In this document: piece by piece, positions 1 to 9,583 of the stretch | How the letters are laid out: the number at the start of each line of letters is the position of its first letter | How positions within the stretch are numbered: position 1 is the first letter of the stretch | The notes under the pieces: model-generated | Told to the model about the DNA's origin: nothing | Seen by the model: only the letters and a program-made list of their open reading frames with translations | Databases searched by the model: none | Source of the DNA: Undaria pinnatifida | Taxonomy: Eukaryota > Sar > Phaeophyceae > Laminariales > Alariaceae | Assembly (NCBI GenBank): GCA_012845835.1 | Contig: JABAKD010000026.1 | Span: 12,401,832-12,465,831 of the forward strand | DNA length: 64,000 nt | Reading direction: 5' to 3' | Translations under genes and position numbers: made by a program

Positions 1-28
1 GCACCTCGATCGTAGCACGCGTCCGAGG
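1..28 (+). repeat. Rep1 repeat, 3' end only (cut by window edge)
   Basis: The first bases (gcacctcgatcgtagcacgcgtc) match the terminal part of the Rep1 copy at 473-729 (gctacctcaatcgtagcacgcgtc). Confidence 0.6.
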
Positions 29-472
29 GTGCCGAACAAATTTACCGTAGCCTACTTTTGTCGGCGAGGTATGTGGTCGCTCGGGCGGGTGGCTCAAACC
101 CGGTAGTGGAGACGGGGGTACTAACATTCCCCCCGGCCAATACCTTGGTCTGTAGGGTGCTGGGTGAGGTGTGGAGGTCATGGTGAAGGGCTCAGGAAAG
201 AGCGGCCGCTAGCCCTGCGATAGAGGTATTCTAGGGTGTACCGTTTTTTGGCCGAAAAACTTTTTTTCGGACTGACTGGCGTCCTCCTTACAAACCCAAA
301 ATCGTCCGAAATGTTGCAGCCTTTCTCTTTTTTTTTGGGGGGGGGGTATATAAATATTTTTATACTAGCTACATTAGGCCATGGGGTTTGGTTGATCGGG
401 TTGCACGCCGAGTTTGCTCAAACTTAGTTTTTTTTGCCTCAGTAGGCACAGAGCTCCCTGCCTCCTCCAGTG
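29..472. other. No gene seen
   Basis: Contains a G10 tract and TATAA-like bases at 336-355. Nothing else supported. Confidence 0.5.
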
Positions 473-729
473 GTTATGAGCCTCAGAAAAAAAATGGTAC
501 GCCAATTTTTTTGTGACGTTCCTCACTTTGAGAGCTTAAGACCTCTCCCAAAACTAATTTGGAGAAAAGCAAAACTGCTACCGGGATGAAAAATCCCACG
601 GCCTACGGTGCATGACGAGAACCATGCGAAATAAAAACGACCAATTTCGGACGATTTTGGGTTAAGGAGCCCCGTTGTTCGGAAAAAAAATCACACGAAA
701 AGTGCTACCTCAATCGTAGCACGCGTCTG
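473..729 (+). repeat. Rep1 repeat, best-preserved copy
   Basis: Dispersed repeat of ~230-260 bp. Landmarks in order: ggttatgrgsctcagaaaa, tttgagagcttaagacctctcccaaaact, gctaccgg.atgaaaaa, cacggcctacg, ttttgggttaaggagccccgt, ttcggaaaa, gtgctacctcaatcgtagcacgcgtc. A second unit begins at once at 731 (ggttatggggctcagaaaa), so copies can be in tandem. No terminal inverted repeats and no frame with recognisable similarity; the class is unknown. Confidence 0.75.
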
Positions 730-730
730 G

Positions 731-790
731 TTATGGGGCTCAGAAAACTAATGGTGCACCACGGCCGTGGGATTATGTGTCCTACCTTAG
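731..790 (+). repeat. Rep1 repeat, 5' start of a tandem copy
   Basis: It repeats the head of the preceding copy (ggttatggggctcagaaaactaatggtgc), then diverges. Confidence 0.5.
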
Positions 791-2782
791 TAAAGTACGT
801 CGGTAATTTTTTTTGGCGGACGCCGCGGCGGCGGCGGCGTCCTCGTGTTAGCCAGTCAAAGTCTGGTGTGCACAAAGTGAAAAAAAAAAAAAGTGAAGCC
901 TACGTCTTGTTTTGATAGGGTGTTTGTGAGTTTTTGGGGATTATGATTATATGCTGACAGTATGCTATTGATAGACGTACGTACGTTTTAGCTATATTTT
1001 GGTTTTGCCGCGTGGCGGCGGCGGCGGCTCCTTTTTGACCGTAAAATCGTCGGGATTTTTTTCTTGTTTTTGCGATATGCTTTTTTTGGTGTAGTTTGCC
1101 CAAAGGCCATCGGGTTGTGACTTTCAGTTTTCTCAAAGATCAGTTTTTGGATGGGGTATAGAGCTCCTCAAAAGGTGAACCCGTTTACAACCGGAAACCC
1201 GTATTTTGGGACAACACCACTTGGATTTAGTATTGGGAGGGGTTTGGGGGCTCTAAAAGGAGTGCACGTCTACCGTGGCGTGCGTCACGAAATAGTCCTC
1301 CACCTAGTCGGTAGTTGGCTAGGTAGTATAATGCGTTACAGCAGTTAGAGGGTGAGCTTGCGCAAGTCCCACACTACCCGCATGGATGACTTTCCGGGGG
1401 TGGCTATCTCCACCGCACCTGGCCCCCAGGGGTCAAGTCGGGTCGACGTTCTCGAGCATTCGCATGCAACGGCAGCTTTTGCTGCTGGAGTAGTAGCGGA
1501 GGGAGAGCTATCGCGCTGTCGCCACCACGGGAACTGAAGGATGCGCCAGCTATAGCGCTGGATTGCGAATACGATTGAGTTACATTGGCACACGATTTGT
1601 ATGGTTAATACGTGGAAGTGTGTTGAGCTTATGCTTTGTTTTTCCCCATCCACCGGAGGATACCTTATACAAATTTAAAATGCGGTTGGTTGCGTACGCG
1701 GGGTGTTGCGGAGGTCGGTGTCTTTGCATCTGACGGGCTGGCGCGGTTGTGGCTAGACTTGTGGGGTATAGTGATGCGGACCAAGTTTGTGTGTTGGTTT
1801 TTACTCCGCCATCCACCCAATTAACAGCCTCGTGTTATTTTCGTGTTTTCTGTGTACCACGAGAGGTATCGGTTCGCCTTGCTCTGTTATGCCCCCAACG
1901 CCGTGGGAGTCCTACGAAATCATGTGCCTGGCGTATGTTTTTTTGTAGTCACGCGATACAGGGGGAAACAGCTCGCTTCGGATCTCATGCGCAGGAAAAT
2001 ACATACAGGGTAGGCATCTAACGCTTCGCCCGAAGGAAAAGCAGAAACACACCAGATATATCTGCCACTGTTCGTACCGGAAACGTAGAATGTGAGTCAC
2101 AGCACCAGCATAAGCAGTAGCCGGGTAGCGGGGACATCCGGGGTATCGAGGGTGGTGTCAGCGCACAACTTTTTTCCGGGGCCGAAAGTAGACGTGAAAA
2201 TGACTGGTGGTGTGGCATGGTTGGGTTGACCTGGTTAGTGTTGCAACCCTCACCGAAGCGAGAAGCGAGAGTAAGAATCGTCCTTTGGGGAGCTACGGTG
2301 CGTGTTTTCAAAACGCGCACATGCTGGTAGAGGGTGGTGCTTGTTTGTACGAAAGACGTCGGCGCTTGGCGGGGGGGGGGGGGTTAGGACGAGAGACGTC
2401 AAGGAGGGTGGACTAAAGACCTAAGGGAAGGGGGGGGAAGGTGTTCATGAGACCCGCATTTCGGCACAGCCAAGATCGCACCCTCGTAAATTTCTCGCAT
2501 ATTTACTGTCCGTGCTGTCGTAAACGTATGTTCGCATGGATGGGTTGTCGGGGAGGAAATCCGTAAAATGTAAAATGGAGCGCAATCGGCAGCAACAACC
2601 CGTGGATAAGCAGGAGACATAGAACAGCTAGGAATAAGCAGGGTATTATAGGGTAATCGCGTACAGGGGGCTACATTCGATCCGTGTTTTTGGCTGCGCG
2701 TGAGAGCTTGTGTTCGTGTTATGGGTACCAGGTATATCTTATCGTGACACGTGCTCCGATAGAGATGCATCGTCTTTTTTGT
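791..2782. other. No gene seen
   Basis: Short overlapping frames only, with GGC-type triplets at 826-840 and 1,014-1,028 and a G13 tract near 2,371. No supported coding, RNA or repeat element. Confidence 0.5.
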
Positions 2783-3000
2783 GAGGTTCCTTACTGGTGG
2801 AGCTCTGCATCCGACACAAAAAACTGGTTTTTTTAAGAAACATTATAGTGCACCCCGATGCACGGTCCCATGGCCTACGAAGGGGAAAACCCCAAATCTG
2901 ATAGCACAACAAGAATGGAATGCCGTAGTCGATTTTGGGTTAAGGAGGCTTTCTCACAATATTTCAGCCCAAAAGGGGCCACCCCAATCGTTGCACTTCT
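2783..3000 (+). repeat. Rep1 repeat, diverged copy
   Basis: Shares gaggttcctta, catggcctac, cgattttgggttaaggag and ccaccccaatcgttgca with the other Rep1 copies in the same order. It has drifted more than the copies at 473 and 41,115. Confidence 0.6.
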
Positions 3001-5375
3001 CTTGTTCGTGTTTTGGAACGTTTGGTCTGAATCTTGATCAGCTTTGCTTATTTTTTACGTCGCCGAAGGCAGAGGTACAACAACATTTCCCACCACGTAG
3101 TGTGACGCGAAGAGCATATAATATGTGTGTACCTACAGCAAGAGGTAACGATAGAGCCTGGAGCAGTACAACTACCACGGTGTAGTTACTTTTGTTTTAG
3201 GCGCCCCCCCCTCTGGGACTGTGTTTTCGAGCAAGGTCAAGTGCATTCATAGCATCACTAGAGGGAGGTTTTCTCCCGCTGCTTTTAATATTAACAGCGA
3301 GTGATTAGACCAACTATCATGGGTAAAAGTTATTTTTTGCTCTCAGAACTGAATTATAGGCCAAATAAATACCTGTTTTACTCGACTGGACCTTCAAACA
3401 CACCGATACACTCCACAAGATCCACCTCGTGGTTTTCCGATAGCTTTCTAGAGCACTTCTCCGTTTCTCTAGGGTCTCATTTTGATTGTTGGCGCAACCT
3501 ATCAGTTTTTAGAAATAGCCATTGTTGGTCAGAGGTTCGTCAGAACTGGGGCTTACAAAAAGGATCCTTGACGATTTTTGATTAAAAATCATGTCCTCAG
3601 AACTGGGAAAAACTGGACGAACAGTCAAACTACGACTCCGGAGAAACTTAAAAGCGCGTTAGAAAGCTTGGAAAGCTACAGCGAGATTCCTGACGAGTCT
3701 ACCGGTATTTTTGGCCGTCACGCCGAGTAACCGTGTATTGTCGGCGTAAAATCTCAGTTCTGGCCCGAAAATATTTTCCACTATAAGTTGGTGTTAAGAG
3801 TAATATCTGTGTATTGCAAGTGCTGAGTTTTTTATTTTACTTGTAGCACCCGGTATATTCGCTTGTCCAAAGGCGGGGCAATGGGTGCTGAAGGTCCCGT
3901 TCCGATGTATTACACTGGTAACGTGCAAATTTGCAATTTTGCCGCCAAAGACAAAGACACGTACCAAACGGTCAATCCACTTTGGTGCGGGATATATCGC
4001 AAATAAACGACCCTTAATATGAACATCCGAATATCAACGTCGAGTAAACTGTATCTACTCGTCTTACACCGGCGAACAACGCTGGTACGAGGAAATAGAA
4101 CAAGCAAAACACCACAGATGTATAACGAGGCCGACGGTTGAACCTTTCGGCACAACCGTCTCGCAAACAGAGCTGCTACGAGGGTATTTACCGAGGTCTT
4201 GACACTGAATGACTAGCGGTTCGCCCGCCCCCCCAAAAAACAAACAGCCGACAAAAAAAAAAAAATGAAGCCAACAGAAACCACCATGACGAAAAAACCC
4301 ACGGGATCCCGAAGCACCAAGCATGTAGAACCGGTACGCCGGCCAGGAAAGCCGCAGCTGGCCCCCCCTGTAGCTCGAACGACTACGATCAGGTGAGCCC
4401 TACTCCGCGCATTCCCCCGAAACTAGCGTGGGGCGGCAACCCGACCATGATCGTCCTCTGAATGAAACACGCTTGATCCCACTCGATGCCTGACACAATA
4501 ACCACGCCGCTACGACCAAAATAGGGAACAACCGCGCCCGGGGAAATCCTACCCGCCCATTACGGACGACGACCGATCTATCGTCGTTTTCTTCGCGGCA
4601 TTCGCTCGGGCTTCTTTGTCACCAAAATAGATAATAAACACGAAAAACAAAACAAAAACAAACACCAACACAAACCAAATGTCACAAAACAAAAGGCCGC
4701 GCCCAAAAGGTCAGTACACGGCATTGTGGTTGTGGAAACACGATATTGATTATCGGATTGGACACCATGTTACAGGGTCAAGCTGTGTCTGCATCATCCA
4801 CGATATAGTGGCAGACCCTGCGTCGCAGGTATGCCAAAAGTTATAATTTCACACCTAGAACATCGTATTATTTAGTTTCCAGGCCCATGCGTCATATCCT
4901 CATTGGCACACTCAAGCTCTTCCGAGTTCACGCAAAAGACTGCCACCTAAATAGTAGTAGTCCCCTGCAGCATGCTGTCCGTAAGCCTTGGCCATCTCTC
5001 GATCTGTTTCAGTCCGTAGTCTTCTTGTGCAGGACAGCTGAGCGGTCGAAGGAGGATATGAAATAGTGTGCACGGGGGTTGATGCTCCACCGCGCAGCAA
5101 CAACTAGGTTACTGCCCGTAGCTCCTCCCCGCCTTACATACTCCGTGAGCTTCCTTGTATACGATACCGCGCGACACTCTCTGTAACTCAAAGTTCGTGA
5201 CGCTTCGTATACACCCATAACTGTCGAGCTAGGCTGTTCGGTGAGGCAAGCTCTGGAAACCCAGCGGATCTACTAGAAAACACCGCCGCAACATAAGTGC
5301 CTCGACGAAAACTACTACCGATGAGTGGAATTGCTCTTGTGTATACTAAACCAGGCATTGTGCAACTAGCTGTAG
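3001..5375. other. No gene seen
   Basis: Mixed-composition sequence with short frames (60-94 codons) in several phases and no motifs. An A12 tract at 4,253-4,264. Confidence 0.5.
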
Positions 5376-5495
5376 TGTTGTTATCACATTAACTCGCATA
5401 ATCAAGTCCGCGGTCACAGAACAGGCTTCAGTAACTCCGGAGTGGAAAATATCCAAGGAACACATACAACGTCCAAAAGTGGTACTCATATATTA
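5376..5495 (+). repeat. Rep4 (TTG-tailed repeat), partial copy
   Basis: Shares gttgttatcacattaactcgcataatcaagtccg.ggtcacag.acaggct.cagt.actc.ggag with 45,507-45,701 and 52,343-52,546. It is truncated against the Rep2 copy that follows. Confidence 0.7.
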
Positions 5496-5760
5496 TAAAA
5501 ATTAAAATACACTCCAGCTGTGAGATCGAAGATTTCGTCGAAACTCATCTTTGCAAGCTGTGTGTGATACTCCGATCGCGCGCATTACGAGTTGTGTGTC
5601 CTCATTAAGGATATAGGTCGGCGACTCCCCTTACAACTACAGTGTAGCTATCAGGGTCAACAGGATGATTTTAGTCAGTCTGTGCGCGGAAACTATAAAA
5701 CCCGTTTCTGAGGGGGACAAAATCTGACAGCTGTGAAGGGAAAGGGGGCCTGGTTTTGAT
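5486..5760 (-). repeat. Rep2 repeat with miniature frame MSFDEIFDLTAGV
   Basis: On the minus strand a ~200-bp conserved leader (gtcagattttgtcccc..., ...ccctgttgaccctgatagctacactgtag..., ...tatccttaatgaggacacac..., ...gatcggagtatcacacacagcttgcaaag) leads into ATG at 5,548 and a 20-codon frame beginning MSFDEIFDLTAGVYF, stopping at TGA near 5,486. The same leader and frame recur at 57.7, 58.3, 61.8 and 63.0 kb. It could be a first exon with promoter of a multicopy gene family, or the end of a mobile element. Confidence 0.7.
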
Positions 5761-5780
5761 CAAAAGCGAGCGGGTTTGGA

Positions 5781-5903
5781 GGGGGGCGGGGGGGGGGGGG
5801 AAAGGGGCAATTTGTGCATGTAAGCTATAAATCCTTTCGAGGGGATAAATATGTTATTGGGGGCGGGGGGGGGGGGGGTTGGGGCGGGGGGGGGGGGGGG
5901 GGT
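5781..5903 (+). repeat. Cluster of long poly-G tracts
   Basis: Several runs of G (up to about 20) separated by short AT-containing spacers; potential G-quadruplex on the plus strand. It borders a Rep2 copy. Confidence 0.8.
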
Positions 5904-6537
5904 TGTAGCTAAAGCAAGCGATACATCCGCCACGAAAAAGACAAAAGAAATAAAGTGAAAATTGCATTCAGCCCTGCGTATGTATCAGGCCCACGCTGGT
6001 ACATACATTCTTCAAGCTTCGCAGCAAAAACCGGCCACACCGCATGCCACCAAGGAAGCCAAATAATTTATGAATCCAAAGAGAAAAAACGCAAAAAAAA
6101 AGAAGGCATATATAGAGTAAGTATGATAACGCGAGCATATGCTATTCATACTTTTATATCGTTCGTTCCCTAACACGAAACAAAAATATCAGTTTCTTAC
6201 CCTCTTATGCATACCTACATTTACGGTATGCATACCTACATGAGGTAACAGGTGTATCTTAGTGCAGCACGCTAATACGTGCACCCGGTAGGTTTTTCAC
6301 CCTCGACCACGGACAGAGCTTGGAGCAAACACGCCGAATCTCGCCCGGATTTTCGAAATGTAAACGTCAGCCATTATTGTGGTTCTATCTTTGATTATCA
6401 CTCGAGAAGGAGGAGTCCAAACTAATTTTTTGGACGGACATTAACGCCGAAATAATTCCGCGATGTGGGAACCCGCGATCGTTCACAACTAGTTCTCCGT
6501 TTCGGACGAAACAGATGTGATATCGGAGTGGGAAAAA

Positions 6538-7008
6538 ATGTCAAATATATTTGTCGATGGCGCCGTCATTCAGGAGACCGCGACTCCCTTCTACCCCAAG
6601 CTAGAACTCCCCCCCGAGTTTGCCGTTTTCTCGACGCAATCCGTGACAACTCTACGCCGTCATTTGTCCGACTCCGTCTCGTCGCTCCCATCCCGCGGAT
6701 CACGGCTTCTGCAGTCGATGCTTCCTGATATCGCCCCCCCCCCGGGTACTCATCATATAATGGAGCCTACCTTGCCGCCATACTCAGGTCACCCTTTTTA
6801 CGCCCCGATCTATCTGCACGGCCGGTACATGAACACGGACGCTGCCACGTACAGTTGCGGCGCACGTTCCACCAAGTGCGAAATGATCACCACATGTGTA
6901 AGACCTTGTTGTCTTGGCCAGGAGCATCCTATATCCCCCCCCTCACGCTCTTGCCACTATGCTAGGGGGCACGCTACGGCAGAGGTGCACCGACCATTGT
7001 GCTTCTGA
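6538..7008 (+). CDS. Hypothetical ORF, possibly a gene remnant
   Basis: ATG at 6,538, 156 aa (MSNIFVDGAVIQETATPFY...). Composition is protein-like in the first ~75 residues, then Pro/Cys-rich. No motif recognised. Part of the downstream sequence (accaagtgcgaaatgatcaccaca...ttgtcttggcc.ggag) recurs in degraded form at ~7,240-7,330, so the locus seems partly duplicated and decayed. It may be chance. Confidence 0.18.
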   Translation: MSNIFVDGAVIQETATPFYPKLELPPEFAVFSTQSVTTLRRHLSDSVSSLPSRGSRLLQSMLPDIAPPPGTHHIMEPTLPPYSGHPFYAPIYLHGRYMNTDAATYSCGARSTKCEMITTCVRPCCLGQEHPISPPSRSCHYARGHATAEVHRPLCF

Positions 7009-7214
7009 GGCTCCTGCGCATGATAAACTACTCTATACCCCACCCAACAACTGATTTTGAAAAGTTAAAGTGCTACCCGAAGAACAACCTCATGTTCTAG
7101 GCATAGTGCAAACCAAAATGAACGAATATTGAAATTCCGACGACTTTGGGTTAACGAGCCCCGTCATTCAGAAAACAAAATAGCCAAGAAAAAGGTATAC
7201 TTCTATTGATGAGC
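7008..7214 (+). repeat. Rep1 repeat copy
   Basis: Shares aactgattttgaaaag, gctaccc.gaag, gactttgggttaacgagccccgtcattcagaaaac and the terminal gagcacgcgtct with Rep1. Confidence 0.65.
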
Positions 7215-7659
7215 ACGCGTCTCAGGCATCTACGCACTTTCCCACAAGTGTAAATCAATCACCACACTGCGTAACGTCAACTCCAACGCCGTGGAAACAC
7301 CTTGCCTTCTTGGCCTGGAGTATCCTATTCCTAGATCCTGCTTACTGGTGCGTGTTCATGGGCGAAGATTCTGAAACGGAGCCGCAAGGGTGATGTGACG
7401 GGGAGAGCTCGCCACACAACGTACCAGCAGTAGTATGTTATTATTAATGGTACACACTTTCAGAGTCATCTCACGGGTATGGGATGCACTGCTTGCGCCA
7501 AACGTTCCCGGCCGGTTGAGCTACTCTAGTGTGGATATCGGTTAGAGCACGTTATTTGGGAGCTCAAAAAGTGCATCATTGCCCGCTCTCGAGCTCACGG
7601 TTGTTGCCCTACGATCGCTTCCTTGCGAAAATAAGTGCTCTATCCTTGGATGGATTGTC

Positions 7660-7982
7660 TATATGTTCGACGTGAAACCATTTCATGTTTTGGAGTAAAA
7701 CCAAGTGATGGTAGATGTCACAGTCACATCAAGGCCATCATAGATGGGCAAGAATGTAAGTGACGGTGATGGTCCAGGCAGGGCACCCCCTATTCGTCCA
7801 CTGCTCTGTTCTGCTCTGCCTGTCCTATATCGTTCCTTTAGAGCGGTGATAACGCCGGCTTTGTGTCTAGGAGGCGCGCCAGAAGGAGAGATGAATGATG
7901 ACACCGGAAACCACAGGGAGGACGCTTCCCAACACCGACAACCCTGCATCATCCTCGGGGACCACCTGACATATAGCGACGT
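7660..7982 (-). repeat. Rep6 duplicated segment, copy 1 (possible decayed RT fragment)
   Basis: About 320 bp, close to 90% identical by eye to 9,268-9,583 in the same orientation (shared: ctatatgttcgacgtgaaa, gtaagtgacggtgatggtccaggcagg, ccggctttgtgtctaggaggcg). On the minus strand the frame keeps MQGCRCWEASS.WFPVS..ISP.G.PPRHKAG.IT.LK.R.RTGR.EQ between copies with mostly conservative changes. The PP.HKAG.IT.LK.R part resembles the HPxxHKxxVxxxLxxR stretch near the end of Penelope-like reverse transcriptases, but this is weak. Confidence 0.55.
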
Positions 7983-8027
7983 CGGCAGGATCTGACAAGC
8001 TTGGGTTTGCGTGACTTCCTCCGGCTC

Positions 8028-8352
8028 TTCTGGTGCTCTCGTCGGCATCATTGGACACTTCGTCTACGGTAACTACATGTTCGGTCGGCACCATTGGATA
8101 CTTCGTCTGTGGTAACTACATGTTCGGTCTACTTCCTTGAAATTGCGACCCACGTCTGCCGCTGATGCAATTGCTCAAACGGCCACAGTGTCGCACCGCC
8201 CAGAACAGTGCCATTGCCGCGACCGATGCCCTTCTAAACTCATACCTGTTCGGCGTACTTCCTTGAAATGCCGATCCACTTCTGCCGCTCATATGTTTGC
8301 ACCAACGGCCACAGAGCCACCCACCAATTCCGTTGCCGCAACCATTGCCCCT
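8028..8352 (+). repeat. Two nested local tandem duplications
   Basis: A ~50-bp unit (attggacacttcgtctacggtaactacatgttcggt) is repeated at once near 8,090. A longer ~135-bp unit (cttccttgaaattgcgaccc...ctgccgct...aacggccacag...ccgttgccgc) recurs from about 8,263. Confidence 0.6.
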
Positions 8353-8587
8353 TCACGCCCCTACTTCCCCAGCGCCCACCACCCGGGGAGCACCACAACT
8401 AATCTCTCGAACGCCGTACGCGCTCAACGCATCACCTACCACCCGAGCCAAGACCGCCGTTCTTCTCTGACTGCCACCTACATCACCGAGAGTGACCGCA
8501 GCAGCAGCGACAGAGGGCCGTCGTCCAACCATGCAGACGACATCCCATTCGTGACCAGTGTCACGGTAGTGATGCACTCTTTGTTTT

Positions 8588-8808
8588 CTGAGTCTCACAA
8601 CCAATTGAGGAGCTCTATATCACAGCCAAAAATCTGGATAAAAAGTTAAAGGTGCGTCCGTATGAAAAACCTCATATGGCGCAGGTATACAGCGAAAATA
8701 TGTTGCGAAAAAAGAAGAAAATTCCCACCATTTTGTGGGGTTAAGGAGCTCCGTCGTTCAGAAAACATATTGGTCAAAAAATGCTACCCCTTTCGTACAG
8801 CTTGTCTC
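8588..8808 (+). repeat. Rep1 repeat copy
   Basis: Shares ctgagtctcacaac, gtatgaaaaacctcat, tgtggggttaaggagctccgtcgttcagaaaac and aaaaatgctaccccttt with Rep1. Confidence 0.65.
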
Positions 8809-9267
8809 GCAGTGGTCGCGACCACGGTCGCGATTACCTCGAATAGGTACGCCCACGACATCTGTATCTGCCTCCCGAACCGTAACCAGGGAGAACTTGC
8901 AACCAACCCACAGTTGCGATCAGGGACACAACCTAACGCAGCAATTATTTCCAATTTCATACGTGGGCATTACTCGCGGCACACCCATCTTGTGAGTTGG
9001 AGTTATGTCGCTATACCGTAGGTACATGAATAAAATTCGAGCTCCCACGGTTGTGAGCTCCATCACAGGGTTGTATATCTTACAATGAGGCGTCTTAGCC
9101 TCATTACGAGGTGTGGGAAAACTATAACCTCATTTTCCTTTGTTTCGAATAACCGCATCTTCGATCCCATTTCCAATTTCTCGATGTTTTGTTGGCATCC
9201 TTCGATTGCCATGTGATCTGCATCTACGGCTATTCAGGGTGGGCTAATGTTATGGAATGCTCTCTGT

Positions 9268-9583
9268 AGATGTATTTTCTATATGTTCGACGTGAAATCA
9301 TATTATGTGATAGTAGATGTCACGGTCGCATCAAGTCCATCATAGATGGGCATGAATGTAAGTGACGGTGATGGTCCAGGCAGGACACCTCTCATCAGCC
9401 ACTGCTCTGCCCTGCTCTGTTCTGCCTGTCCTATGTCGTTTCTTTAGAGAAGTGATAATGCCGGCTTTGTGTCTAGGAGGCGAGCCAAAAGGAGAGATGA
9501 GTAAGGACACCGGAAACCATGAGGAGGACGCTTCCCAACACCGACAACCCTGCATCCCCCTCGGGGACGACTTAACATGAGGC
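9268..9583 (-). repeat. Rep6 duplicated segment, copy 2
   Basis: Second copy of the segment at 7,660-7,982. The minus-strand frame reads MQGCRCWEASSSWFPVS then PPRHKAGIITSLKKRHRTGR. Both copies end where the shared ctcggggac.ac...acat stretch stops. Confidence 0.55.
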
